A stretch of DNA of 64,000 nucleotides from Actinokineospora enzanensis DSM 44649 (GTDB lineage: Bacteria; Actinomycetota; Actinomycetes; Mycobacteriales; Pseudonocardiaceae). Location: the NCBI RefSeq assembly GCF_000374445.1, contig NZ_KB894413.1:1-64000 (forward strand). The letters run 5' to 3'. The notes below the pieces were generated by a model. It ran no database searches. It was given only the letters and a program-made list of their open reading frames with translations, and was not told where the DNA came from. Positions 36,815-47,894 of this stretch are shown here, one piece after another (positions within the stretch are counted from its first letter, which is position 1; each line of letters opens with the position of its first letter). The position numbers and the translations under genes are program-made.

Positions 36815-38608
36815 TTACCGCTTCACCCGCGCCCGTACTGCCAGCGCAGCCAGAGCCAACAGGATCGGCCCGAGGTAGCACAACAGTAAAACCACCCACT
36901 CTCCTGCTGTGGTAACCGGTTTGCCCGGTGCCCTGATGAGTGAGGTGGCGGACTCCAGCGACATGAGCAGGCCATGCGACCAACGACCCGGGAATGACAA
37001 CCCCGCCACGGGCGTGTTTGGTGGGATTCCCCAAAGGGCGAAGTACACCGAGGTGAGCAGCACTAGGAGACCGAACAGCGCCAGCGCCCGCCACGCCCGC
37101 AGACCGTAGCCGGAGACGAACCAGTAGGCAGTCAGCAGCGCATACTCGACGCGGGCCGAGCGACGTGTCTGCCGTGGTGAGGCCGCAGCCACATCCCCGC
37201 GCAGCAGTGCCTTGAATCCCGCCCGGCGCATCTCCATCTCGCCGTAGTAGAAATCAGCCGCACCCGGCTCGTCCTTGGCATCCTCTCGCGACTTCCGGAG
37301 ACCACGATAGGTCTCGGCGATGCGCGCAGGCGACTGCGCTGGATGCGGGTTCCCGACATCGGTGTCCGCCCAGGCGTGCGGCTGCGTTGCTGGGCCGTAC
37401 CAGTCCCGCTGCCGCTTTCCCTCGTGGTGCCGGGCCCGCCAATGGTGCTCTTCGGCGACGGTGAGCCGACTCGTCCATCGCCAGTTCGCCGGGGTACGCG
37501 CGAGAAGATCGGCGCCTTCGAGGCGAAGCTTGTCCAGGTTATGAGCTTCGATCAGACGGCATGCGGCGATCGAGACGTCGGCGATGGTCAGCTTGTCGAC
37601 GTTGGCCCCGATTAGTGATGTCAACCTCGGGATGCGCCTACTCAGCTTCCTATTTGCCTCCGAGAACGGGATTGGCTCAATCCAGTCGGACCGGCAGGCC
37701 AGCGTGCTAGGTTCGCCGAATATCGCTCCGCTGAGATCAGCATCCGCGCCTGCCAGCCGGAGACGTACACCAGCGCGCCAGTTCGTCTTCTTGGAGACGA
37801 GCTCATGGGTGACGATATCGGCTTCGAGCGGCCCGTCGAAGACGGCACCGGACAGGTTGACTTGGCGCGCAGCCAAGAGACTCGCCCAGGTCGACGGCTC
37901 AAGGAAGTGGCTATCCGAGAGGTCGAACACTTCTCCGACGATCGTGTATCCCATCTCAAGACCTTTGGCGAACCGGCACTGCGTCAACGAAACACTCGCG
38001 CCCACCTCGCAGAGCAAATAGCATGATTCCTCGAACGACGCATTATGAAATGTGACACTCTTCTCGAACTTTGCCCCATTAAAGACGGCCGGACCGCGAA
38101 ACGTTGCCAGCTCGAAGCCTGCTCCGCCAAACGCGGCGCCTTTAAAGAAGGCCCGATCAGCGAAGGTCGTTTTCGTGAATATCGCACCACGCTTGAATGT
38201 CGTAGTACCAAAGTTGGCATCCACCTCGAAGGAGGCCTCGCGAAAAATGGCCTGCCCTGCAAACACGGCATCGGCAAAGGTTGCCCGCATGCCACCGAAG
38301 TCGACCTTCGAAAAGTCGGCGTCCTCTGTGAACACCGCGGCCGTGACGTCCAGGTTGCTGAGCATGCGGCGGCCCCGTTTGTCAGAAGGCAGCCGAGAAA
38401 GAACCTGACCGAGGAGATCGGCATCGACACGGACTCCCCGCAAGCAGTCCCATCGACCACTCGCTAGCACGCTGCGACGATGCGCGTCCGGCAGATGCCC
38501 AACACAGAGTTCCCGCCCCTCAGCCCGCACACCGCGACAGCCTTCAGCAGTGCACGTGGGCCAATGGTAAGGATCAGCAGCCTCCGAGGCGGACGCGCCA
38601 GCGGTCAT
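36815..38608 (-). CDS. Pentapeptide-repeat membrane protein with N-terminal zinc-finger-like motif
   Basis: A 597-residue protein. Order of parts: a Cys-rich N-terminus, TCTAEGCRGVRAEGRELCVG with a following HL (residues 19-39), resembling a CCCH/CxxxC zinc site; a pentapeptide-repeat right-handed helix at about 85-200 (repeats such as AVFTEDADFSKVDF); a second, degenerate repeat zone to about 370; then a C-terminal pair of membrane helices (about 512-532 and 570-592) separated by a short hydrophobic segment, WSHGLLMSLESATSLI, as in two-helix ion channels. Lower GC than the neighbours. The ATG at 38608 overlaps the lsr2 stop codon by one base (TGATG), so the two are translationally coupled. 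Confidence 0.85.
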   Translation of the reverse strand: MTAGASASEAADPYHWPTCTAEGCRGVRAEGRELCVGHLPDAHRRSVLASGRWDCLRGVRVDADLLGQVLSRLPSDKRGRRMLSNLDVTAAVFTEDADFSKVDFGGMRATFADAVFAGQAIFREASFEVDANFGTTTFKRGAIFTKTTFADRAFFKGAAFGGAGFELATFRGPAVFNGAKFEKSVTFHNASFEESCYLLCEVGASVSLTQCRFAKGLEMGYTIVGEVFDLSDSHFLEPSTWASLLAARQVNLSGAVFDGPLEADIVTHELVSKKTNWRAGVRLRLAGADADLSGAIFGEPSTLACRSDWIEPIPFSEANRKLSRRIPRLTSLIGANVDKLTIADVSIAACRLIEAHNLDKLRLEGADLLARTPANWRWTSRLTVAEEHHWRARHHEGKRQRDWYGPATQPHAWADTDVGNPHPAQSPARIAETYRGLRKSREDAKDEPGAADFYYGEMEMRRAGFKALLRGDVAAASPRQTRRSARVEYALLTAYWFVSGYGLRAWRALALFGLLVLLTSVYFALWGIPPNTPVAGLSFPGRWSHGLLMSLESATSLIRAPGKPVTTAGEWVVLLLCYLGPILLALAALAVRARVKR

Positions 38609-38976
38609 CAGGCCTTGGCTGCCCGCTTCGGTGCGACGACGTGTGCTTCCTCGAACGCCTCGATGACCCCGGTCGAGAGCCGCCCACGGTCGGAGATGTC
38701 GTGACCGTTCTGCCTGGCCCAGTCACGGATGGCCTTGGTCTGCTCCTTGCTGCGAGCCTCCCCTGCGGGCTTGGCAAGGGAAATATTCTTCCGCCCACCG
38801 GTGGACCGCGCGGCCGCGACGAACTCACCGAACCGCGCGCGCAGGCGTTCGGCGTTGGGCGCGGCCAAGTCGATCACGTAGGTGGCACCATCCAGGCCGA
38901 ACTCCACAGTGGAGACGTCCTCGCCGCTGTAGCCGTCAAGATCGTCGACGAGTCGCACGATCGTCTTCTTCGCCAT
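38608..38976 (-). CDS. lsr2: Lsr2-family nucleoid-associated protein
   Basis: A 122-residue Lsr2. The N-terminal oligomerisation domain reads KKTIVRLVDDLDGYSGEDVS with TYVIDLAAPNAERLRARFGEF, and the C-terminal DNA-binding domain is AIRDWARQNGHDISDRGRLS, with the RGR minor-groove clamp intact. Lsr2 silences AT-rich, foreign DNA. ATG at 38976 is chosen over GTG at 38982 because GAAGG lies better spaced. It is transcribed together with the pentapeptide-repeat gene and lies inside the window's least GC-rich stretch, as expected for a silencer carried with the DNA it controls. A second Lsr2 is at 54132. Confidence 0.93.
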   Translation of the reverse strand: MAKKTIVRLVDDLDGYSGEDVSTVEFGLDGATYVIDLAAPNAERLRARFGEFVAAARSTGGRKNISLAKPAGEARSKEQTKAIRDWARQNGHDISDRGRLSTGVIEAFEEAHVVAPKRAAKA

Positions 38977-39099
38977 GGACACCTTCGCTACGTCAGCGGA
39001 CAGTCGGTCCGGACGCTAGCAGTGGTTGCCGATGGTTTCGGTGTACCACGCCGCCGGTCACCACCACGCCGAGAGCGAACGTGATCAGGGAATACTCGA

Positions 39100-39174
39100 T
39101 GGTGGGCGCAGCAGGATTCGAACCTGCGACCGCTCGGGTGTAAACCGAGTGCTCTCCCGCTGAGCTATGCGCCC
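39100..39174 (-). tRNA. tRNA-Val, anticodon TAC
   Basis: 75 nt including an encoded CCA. Acceptor GGGCGCA pairs with TGCGCCC; the D arm, the anticodon arm CTCGG-TTTACAC-CCGAG with TAC, and the T arm GTTCGAATC all form. Its 3' end adjoins the less GC-rich accessory genes; it has its own spacing from ahpE. Confidence 0.95.
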
Positions 39175-39214
39175 GGGTGCCCGGCGGCGTTGCCCCCGCC
39201 GGGTCCGGTGAAAC

Positions 39215-39673
39215 CTACAGCGCGGCCACGGCCTTCTTCCAGGCGTCCTGGTCGCGGGCCTCGCCCGGCTGGTTGATCTCCGCGTAGCGGACCGTGCCGG
39301 TGGTGTCGATCAGGAACGTGCCCCGGTTGGCCAGGCCCGCGGCCTCGTTGAAGACGCCGTAGGTCTTGGCGACCTCGCCGTGCGGCCAGAAGTCGGACAG
39401 CAGGGGGAACTGGTAGCCCTGCTGGTCGGCCCAGGCCTTCAGGCTGAACGGGGTGTCCACGGACACGCCGACGACCTGGACGTTGCCGTCGGAGTAGGTG
39501 GCCAGCTCGTCGCGCACCTGGCAGAGCTCGCCCTGGCAGATGCCGCTGAAGGCGAACGGGTAGAACACCAGCAGGACGTTCTTCTCGCCCTGGAAGCCCG
39601 ACAGCGTGACCGGCTGCTTGTTGTAGTCGTTGAGCGTGAAGTCCGGGGCCTTCGAACCGACCTCGACCGCCAT
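39215..39673 (-). CDS. ahpE: AhpE-type peroxiredoxin
   Basis: A 152-residue peroxiredoxin that reduces hydroperoxides. The peroxidatic Cys46 lies in FYPFAFSGICQGELC, and PLLSDFWPHGEVAKTYGVF and LANRGTFLIDTTG are characteristic of the actinobacterial AhpE group. That group is described as 1-Cys; here an additional Cys51, five residues after the first, is visible. The start is ATG 39673 rather than 39682: AGGAGG directly abuts the first ATG but is nine bases from the second. It lies between tRNA-Val and the DUF3052-aceE pair, as in other actinomycetes where these genes cluster. Confidence 0.93.
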   Translation of the reverse strand: MAVEVGSKAPDFTLNDYNKQPVTLSGFQGEKNVLLVFYPFAFSGICQGELCQVRDELATYSDGNVQVVGVSVDTPFSLKAWADQQGYQFPLLSDFWPHGEVAKTYGVFNEAAGLANRGTFLIDTTGTVRYAEINQPGEARDQDAWKKAVAAL

Positions 39674-39791
39674 ACCGGGCATCCTCCTGGCTGGGGGGCG
39701 CGGACCGGGAGGCCCGTGCCGTGGGAGAGCTGTGCGAGGCCAGCCTAGGCCACCCGAGCGGGGGAACGCCCGGGTGACCGTCGGGTGGGAG

Positions 39792-40223
39792 TCAGCGCTT
39801 GGTCTTCACCGACTTGGGGGACACCAGCCTGGTGCCCGACCAGTCCGGTCCGACGCTGACGCTGGAGGTCCTGGCGAGTCCAGCGGTGGGCACCGCCTCG
39901 GCGATGTCGCTCGGCTCGACGTGCCCCGGCCTGCCCGTCTTGGGGGTCAGCACCCAGATCACGCCCTCGTCGGCGAGCGGTCCGATCGCGTCCATCAGCG
40001 TGTCCACGAGGTCTCCGTCGTCCTCGCGCCACCACAGCAGGACGACGTCAACGACATCGTCGGCGTCCTCGTCCAGGAGATCGGCGCCGATGCGCCTCTC
40101 GACTGCCTCACGCAGGGCGTCGTCGACGTCCTCGTCCCAGCCGAGTTCCTGGACCACGGCGCCAGCCTCGATCCCCAGCTTGTCGGCGACGTCGGTGTTC
40201 CCGGCGTCTCCCGCGGCCACCAC
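39792..40223 (-). CDS. DUF3052-family protein
   Basis: A 143-residue acidic, soluble protein: VAAGDAGNTDVADKLGIEAG, VVQELGWDEDVDDALREAVE, VDVVLLWWREDDGDLVDTL, WVLTPKTGRPGHVEP. This is the DUF3052 family, conserved next to aceE in actinobacteria; function unknown, although the context suggests a link to fatty acid or pyruvate metabolism. The start is GTG 40223, with GGAGGA nine bases upstream. Divergent from aceE with a gap of about 300 bases, so both may share a regulatory region. Confidence 0.9.
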   Translation of the reverse strand: MVAAGDAGNTDVADKLGIEAGAVVQELGWDEDVDDALREAVERRIGADLLDEDADDVVDVVLLWWREDDGDLVDTLMDAIGPLADEGVIWVLTPKTGRPGHVEPSDIAEAVPTAGLARTSSVSVGPDWSGTRLVSPKSVKTKR

Positions 40224-40525
40224 GGTGTCACTCCTCCAGTTGTGCCTGGCGCGGTCCCGGCCCGCCAATCAGGGCCTTCGACCGCGTTGTACCTGTTCGG
40301 TTAGGCGATAGCGAACACTGACAGTGGCCACCTGCGCAACCGTCCGCTGTTCGACACGCCGCCGGAAGGGGGTTCCCGCCGAGCGGTGCGAGCAAGCCGA
40401 CACCCCTATACCGACCAGTAGGGATGACGTCCGGCCCGGACTCGGGACAACATGGCAGAGTGTCCCCCGCGCGCGTGATATCGCGCGCGCGAAATCTTGT
40501 CCTCGATCCAGGCTGGAGCTCCGAG

Positions 40526-43291
<2,766 letters not shown>

Positions 43292-43297
43292 GCCACC

Positions 43298-43337
43298 CGG
43301 GCACGGGGGCGAGGTTCCTGCCTCGCCCCCGTGCCCG
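43298..43337 (+). terminator. Terminator hairpin after aceE
   Basis: Perfect 17-bp stem, cgggcacgggggcgagg at 43298-43314 with 43321-43337, six-base loop. Its right arm is the first unit of a 15-bp tandem repeat that continues to the end of pnuC. Confidence 0.88.
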
Positions 43338-43382
43338 TCGCCCCCGTGCCCGTCGCCCCCGTGCCCGTCGGACCCGTGCCCG
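43323..43382. repeat. 15-bp tandem repeat overlapping the aceE terminator and pnuC end
   Basis: Four head-to-tail units of tcgcccccgtgcccg: three identical, the fourth with two changes. The first completes the terminator stem; the next base positions start the pnuC stop codon. Several registers of the hairpin are therefore possible. Seen directly; any effect is inference. Confidence 0.85.
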
Positions 43383-44006
43383 TCAGACCGGGGCGCCGAC
43401 CCGCTGCCGGGCCGCCGAGCGGTACCAGCTGAACCAGCCGTAGACCACCATCGCGGCGAACGCGATGTACACCAGGGCGCTGAAGAACAGGCCGGACGAC
43501 AGCTGCAGCGGCACGCCGACCGCGTCGACCACCAGCCACACCAGCCAGAACTCCACCAGCCCCCAGGCCTGCAGGCCGAACGCCAGCACGGTGCCGATGA
43601 AGATCGCCGCGTCCGGCCACGGCGCCCACGAACCGCCGACGGCCTCCAGCAGCAACGCGAACCCGACCGTGCCCGCCGCGAACGCGACCGCCACCACGGT
43701 CAGCTCGCGCGCCGTCGCCCGGCGCACCGCCACCCCGAACACCGGGTCCCGCCGCCGCGCCCACGCCCACCAGCCGTAGACCGCGATCAAGCCGACCACG
43801 ACCTGCCGCACCGCCAGGCCGCCCAGGTCGGCCGAGACGTAGACGGTGAACAGCAGCGCCACGGACACCAGCTGCACCGGCCACGTCCACAACGTCCGCC
43901 GCTGCGCGAGGAACACCACCGCCAGCGCGAACACCTGCCCGAACAGCTCCGCGTAGGCGATCCGCTGGCCGAACACGGTGATCCCGTACTCCTGCAACAC
44001 GTGCAC
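43383..44006 (-). CDS. pnuC: PnuC-family nicotinamide riboside transporter
   Basis: A 207-residue membrane protein with about six to seven helices. The start LQEYGITVFGQRIAYAELFG, the WPVQLVSVALLF helix and YGWWAWARRRDP are typical of PnuC, a facilitator for nicotinamide riboside whose product is trapped by phosphorylation. GTG at 44006 follows GAGGAGG with five bases spacing; upstream TTG at 44030 would destroy that arrangement. Its stop codon is formed by the end of the 15-bp tandem repeat. No riboswitch of the NAD or thiamine type is recognised upstream. Confidence 0.88.
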   Translation of the reverse strand: MHVLQEYGITVFGQRIAYAELFGQVFALAVVFLAQRRTLWTWPVQLVSVALLFTVYVSADLGGLAVRQVVVGLIAVYGWWAWARRRDPVFGVAVRRATARELTVVAVAFAAGTVGFALLLEAVGGSWAPWPDAAIFIGTVLAFGLQAWGLVEFWLVWLVVDAVGVPLQLSSGLFFSALVYIAFAAMVVYGWFSWYRSAARQRVGAPV

Positions 44007-44194
44007 GCGCGCCTCCTCACCCGCCCCCAAACCGTACGTCGGCGGAACACCACCGCTCGCGACCTTGTTCCCGCGACCCGCGTGATCCCACTCCTGCCCG
44101 GCAAAGTGCCACGAAAGGGGGAACTAGGTCGCCTCGCCTGGCACCCGCCCGAGCCACGTTCCATAGTGGAAACACCGGTGGGGACCGGGGAGAT

Positions 44195-44235
44195 GGGCCG
44201 CCCGACATCGAGCGCACCGACATGTCGGGCGGCCC
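44195..44235. repeat. 14-bp stem hairpin upstream of fasR
   Basis: gggccgcccgacat (44195-44208) pairs perfectly with 44222-44235 around a 13-base loop. Position about 300 bases before fasR and 190 from the pnuC start. Could be a terminator for an upstream-read pnuC leader or a REP-like element. Confidence 0.6.
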
Positions 44236-44416
44236 GCCCGGATTCCGGGTTTCCCCTGCTCGCGCTTCGCGCTTCGCTGGGGAATCCGGTCATTGTCTCT
44301 GGGGGCCGAGCCCCCAGACCCCCACGGTGCGGGCTCCGCACCTGGGCGAGCGTGGTGGCGAATCGTCTGACCAGCAATCTGTGGGCATCCGGGATTTCGC
44401 CGATCGAACTCCTGCC

Positions 44417-44464
44417 GCGGTGTGTGCTTCTCGTCTTGAGGCGGTGTGTGCTTCTCGTCTTGAG
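44417..44464. repeat. 24-bp perfect tandem duplication upstream of fasR
   Basis: Two head-to-tail copies of a 24-base unit beginning gcggtgtgtgcttctcgtct. They end 73 bases before the fasR start, in a position where regulator sites or promoters would be expected. Confidence 0.8.
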
Positions 44465-44537
44465 TTTGCTGTCGCGGGCGGCTGTGGGGCGGCTAGGTGG
44501 CGTGGGTGTGGGGGGTGGGGCGTGCGATTGTTGTGGG

Positions 44538-45722
44538 ATGAGTGCTGCTGAGGGGTTGTCGGCGGAGACGTTGGCCGCGGTGGAGCGGGCGTCGGGGAAG
44601 CTGGCGGCGGCGGCGGTGGCGGCGATGGACGAGCAGTTCGCGTGGTTCGGGCGGATGCCCGCCGACCAGCGGGCGTCCGTTCTGCTGGTGGCACAGAACG
44701 GAGTGGCCGGGTTCACGGCGTGGTTGCGTGACCCGCGGGAGGCGCTCCGGTTGACCACCGACACGTTTCGGGGGGCGCCGCGGGATCTCTCCCGGTGGAT
44801 CAGCCTGCGGCAGACCGTGGAGATGGTGCGGGTGTCGCTCCAGGTGTTCGAGGACCTGGTGCCGGATCTCGCCGCCGACGAGCAGGAGCGGGCGGTGCTG
44901 TCCGAGGCGGTTCTCCGATATGGGCGGGAAGTGGCGTTCGCGTCCGCTATGTCCTATGCGTCCGCGGCCGAGGCGCGGGGCGCGTGGGACGCGCGGCTTG
45001 AGGCGTTGGTGGTCGACGGGATCGTGCGTGGGGACGCCGAGGAGTCCCTGTTGTCCCGGGCGGCGGCGTTGGGGTGGGACCCGGGGGCCGAGGCGACGGT
45101 GCTGGTGGGGAACCCGTCGTCGGACGATCCGCCCACGGTCGTCTACGAGGTGCGCAGCCGGGCCGCGCGCGTGAGCAGACCGGTGCTGCTGGGGGTGCAG
45201 GGCTCGCGACTGGTGGTGGTGTTGGCCGGTCCGATGGACGACGCCGCCGACCTGGAGGCGCTGGGGAAGATGTCGGCCGCGTTCGGGGTGGGGCCGGTGG
45301 TCGCGGGGCCGACGGTGTCCAGCATCGCCGAGGCGCACCGGAGCTCGGCGGACGCGCTGTCCGGGCTGCGGGCCGTCGTGGGGTGGCCGGACGCGCCGCG
45401 CCCGGTCCGGTCGGCCGACCTGCTGCCCGAACGGGCGCTGGCCGGGGACCCCGAGGCCGAGTGGCAGCTGATCGACCGGGTGGCGCGGCCGCTGGAGGAG
45501 GCCGGGGGCGCGCTGCAGGAGACCGTCGAGGCCTACCTGGCCACCGGGGGTGTGCTGGAGACCTGCGCCCGGCAGCTCTTCGTGCACCCGAACACCGTTC
45601 GCTACCGGCTGCGGAAGGCGACCGAGCTGACCGGCCGGAACCCCACCGACCCCCGGGACGCGCTGGTCCTACGGGTGGCGCTGGCGGTCGGCAGGCTGTC
45701 CAGGGCACGCGGCCTCTGGTGA
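44538..45722 (+). CDS. fasR: FasR, PucR-type activator of fatty acid synthesis
   Basis: A 394-residue regulator. The C-terminal helix-turn-helix, ETCARQLFVHPNTVRYRLRK, is the PucR/CdaR type; the middle part contains a GGDEF-like degenerate domain with no catalytic motif. In Streptomyces coelicolor FasR is encoded immediately before fabD and activates the fab operon; identical placement here (180 bases before fabD) supports the name. ATG at 44538. The two 24-bp repeats upstream may be its own control sites. Ligand unknown, though acyl-CoA has been proposed for related proteins. Confidence 0.9.
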   Translation: MSAAEGLSAETLAAVERASGKLAAAAVAAMDEQFAWFGRMPADQRASVLLVAQNGVAGFTAWLRDPREALRLTTDTFRGAPRDLSRWISLRQTVEMVRVSLQVFEDLVPDLAADEQERAVLSEAVLRYGREVAFASAMSYASAAEARGAWDARLEALVVDGIVRGDAEESLLSRAAALGWDPGAEATVLVGNPSSDDPPTVVYEVRSRAARVSRPVLLGVQGSRLVVVLAGPMDDAADLEALGKMSAAFGVGPVVAGPTVSSIAEAHRSSADALSGLRAVVGWPDAPRPVRSADLLPERALAGDPEAEWQLIDRVARPLEEAGGALQETVEAYLATGGVLETCARQLFVHPNTVRYRLRKATELTGRNPTDPRDALVLRVALAVGRLSRARGLW

Positions 45723-45901
45723 TCTCCAACGCCCGGGTAACGCTGAGCGACCGAGCGGTGTCGGACACGACAACTGACAACGAATACGGTCACTCGCCGG
45801 TAATTGCCCGGTGACTATTGGAGGGTCTCTACAAACCAACCGCCCCGACTTGGTGACTGACGGCATGCAGTCCGGCGGGCGTCACGGTGTTCAGTGGAGA
45901 C

Positions 45902-46825
45902 GTGATCGCACTCCTCGCGCCCGGCCAGGGATCCCAGGCCCCGGGCATGCTCGCGCCGTGGCTCGAACTCCCCGGGACGGCCGAGCGGCTCGCCGCCTGG
46001 TCCGAGGTGGTCGGGCTGGACCTGGCGCGGCTGGGCACCACGGCCGAGGCCGAGGAGATCAAGGACACCGCCATCACCCAGCCGCTGATCGTCGCGGCCA
46101 CCCTGCTCGCCCACGAGGAGCTGGGCAGGCGCGTCGAGATCCCGGCCGACACGCTCATCGCGGGCCACTCCATCGGCGAGTTCGCGGCCGCCGCGATGGC
46201 GGGCGTGCTGGGCGCCGAGGACGCGCTGGCGCTGGCCGCCGTGCGCGGCCGGGAGATGGCCGCCGCCTGTGAGCTGGAGCCCACCGGCATGGCCGCGCTG
46301 GTGCGCGGCACCGAGGAGGACATCCTCGCCCGGCTCGACGAGCTGGGCCTGGTCGCGGCCAACCGCAACGGCGCGGGCCAGTTCGTCGCCGCGGGCGCCA
46401 AGGACGCGCTGGACAAGCTGGTCGCCGAGCCGCCCGCGGGCACCAAGGTGATCGTGCTCAAGGTCGCGGGCGCCTTCCACACCCACTACATGGCCCCCGC
46501 GCAGGAGGCGCTGCGCGCACACGCGGCCACCCTGCCCGCCCCCGCCGACCCGACCCGTACGCTGCTGTCCAACGCGGACGGCGACGTGGTCGCGACCGGC
46601 ACCGAGGTCCTGGACCGGCTGGTGTCGCAGGTCACCAGCCCGGTGCGGTGGGACGCCTGCCTGGCCACGATGGGCGCGCGCGGTGTGCGCGGCATCGTCG
46701 AGTTCCCGCCCGCGGGCGCGCTGGTCGGCCTGGCCAAGCGCGAGCTGAAGGGTGTTCCCACCGTGGCCCTCAAGACGCCTGCCGACCTCGACACGGTGGT
46801 CGAGCTGATCGGAAGTGCCACATGA
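45902..46825 (+). CDS. fabD: Malonyl-CoA:ACP transacylase
   Basis: A 307-residue FabD that loads malonyl groups on ACP. Seen: the start VIALLAPGQGSQAPG, the active-site Ser90 in AGHSIGEFAA, and His193 in AGAFHTHYMAPA. The start is uncertain: GTG at 45902 matches the family start (a hydrophobic strand before APGQG) though its ribosome binding site GGAG is only two to three bases away; GTG at 45887 has none. First gene of the fabD-fabH-acpP-fabF operon; its stop codon overlaps the fabH ATG (ATGA). Confidence 0.95.
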   Translation: MIALLAPGQGSQAPGMLAPWLELPGTAERLAAWSEVVGLDLARLGTTAEAEEIKDTAITQPLIVAATLLAHEELGRRVEIPADTLIAGHSIGEFAAAAMAGVLGAEDALALAAVRGREMAAACELEPTGMAALVRGTEEDILARLDELGLVAANRNGAGQFVAAGAKDALDKLVAEPPAGTKVIVLKVAGAFHTHYMAPAQEALRAHAATLPAPADPTRTLLSNADGDVVATGTEVLDRLVSQVTSPVRWDACLATMGARGVRGIVEFPPAGALVGLAKRELKGVPTVALKTPADLDTVVELIGSAT

Positions 46826-47796
46826 CCACGCTGCGCCTCGCCCCGGGGGCCGCCGCCAGCCGGATCCTCGGCGTCGGTTCGTTCCAGCCGGAGCGCGTCG
46901 TCACCAACCACGAGTTGTCCCAGCACATGGACACCACCGACGAGTGGATCCGGGAGCGGGTCGGCATCGTCGAGCGCCGGTTCGCGGGCGAGGACCTCAA
47001 GCTGGTCGACATGGCCGTGGTGGCCGGGTCCAAGGCGCTGGCCGACGCGGGCATCTCGCCGTCCGACGTGGACACCGTGATCCTGGCCAACTGCACCATG
47101 CCCACCCCGATCCCCAACGGCGCGGCCCAGGTCGCGGACCGGATCGGGGTCAAGGCGGCGGGCGCGTTCGACCTCAACGCCGCCTGTGCGGGCTTCTGCT
47201 ACGCCCTGGGCACCGCCTCCGACCTGGTGCGCGCGGGCTCGGCGCGGCGGGTGCTGGTGATCGGCGCGGAGAAGCTGACCGACTGGGTGGACCCGCACGA
47301 CCGGGCCAACGCGATCATCTTCGCCGACGGCGCTGGCGCGGCCGTGGTCGGCCCGGCCGAGGAGCCGGGCATCGGCCCGGTGGTCTGGGGCAGCGCGGGC
47401 GACCTGGCCGACCTGATCTACACGCGCGACGACAATTACCTGTTCCAGGAGGGCCAGTCGGTGTTCCGCTGGGCCACCACCCGGATCGCGCCGATCGCGC
47501 TGCGCGCCCTGGAAGCCTCCGGAGTGGCGCCCGCGGACGTGGACGTGCTGATCCCGCACCAGGCGAACCTGCGCATCGTGGAGTCCATCGCGAAGAAGCT
47601 GCGCGCCGCGGGCGCCCGCGAGGACCTGGTGGTGGCCGACGACATCGTCTACTCCGGCAACACCTCGTCGGCCTCGATCCCGATGGCCATGGACCACATG
47701 CGCGCCGCGGGCCGGGTCAAGCCGGGCGACGTGGCGCTGCTGGTCGGGTTCGGCGCCGGCCTGTCGTACGCCGCGCAGACCGTCATCTGCCCCTGA
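46822..47796 (+). CDS. fabH: Beta-ketoacyl-ACP synthase III
   Basis: A 324-residue FabH, which primes fatty acid synthesis by condensing acyl-CoA with malonyl-ACP. Catalytic triad seen: Cys122 in NAACAGFCYAL, His246 in IPHQANLRIV, Asn280 in YSGNTSSASIP. Actinomycete FabH prefers branched acyl-CoA starters such as isobutyryl-CoA, made from branched amino acids by enzymes such as IlvE; this preference is family knowledge. ATG at 46822 overlaps the fabD stop codon. About 100 bases separate it from acpP. Confidence 0.97.
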   Translation: MTTLRLAPGAAASRILGVGSFQPERVVTNHELSQHMDTTDEWIRERVGIVERRFAGEDLKLVDMAVVAGSKALADAGISPSDVDTVILANCTMPTPIPNGAAQVADRIGVKAAGAFDLNAACAGFCYALGTASDLVRAGSARRVLVIGAEKLTDWVDPHDRANAIIFADGAGAAVVGPAEEPGIGPVVWGSAGDLADLIYTRDDNYLFQEGQSVFRWATTRIAPIALRALEASGVAPADVDVLIPHQANLRIVESIAKKLRAAGAREDLVVADDIVYSGNTSSASIPMAMDHMRAAGRVKPGDVALLVGFGAGLSYAAQTVICP

Positions 47797-47894
47797 CGCG
47801 GGCAGACACAGACTTCCCCGGCGACGTGCCGGGGACGGAGCCCCGCCGGGTCGATACCCGGCGCGGTGATGGAGACAGAGGAAGGACACCTGGC

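Larger units (their letters stand above)
44007..44537. other. Intergenic region with hairpins and repeats, pnuC to fasR
   Basis: About 530 bases without a gene. It holds a 14-bp hairpin (44195-44235), two shorter GC palindromes (44299-44317 and 44326-44342), a segment with cgcgcttcgcgcttcgc (about 44260-44278) and a 24-bp tandem duplication (44417-44464). The hairpins with GGGGGC-CCCCC form a REP-like cluster of the kind common between actinomycete genes. Confidence 0.6.

Noticed and set aside
43323-43382. Tandem repeats as a CRISPR array
   Set aside because: Units of 9, 15 and 24 bases here are adjacent with no spacers, and no cas genes are present.
44007-44194. Riboswitch (NAD or thiamine type) before pnuC
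   Set aside because: No conserved core of either class is present on the minus strand; only simple hairpins were found.
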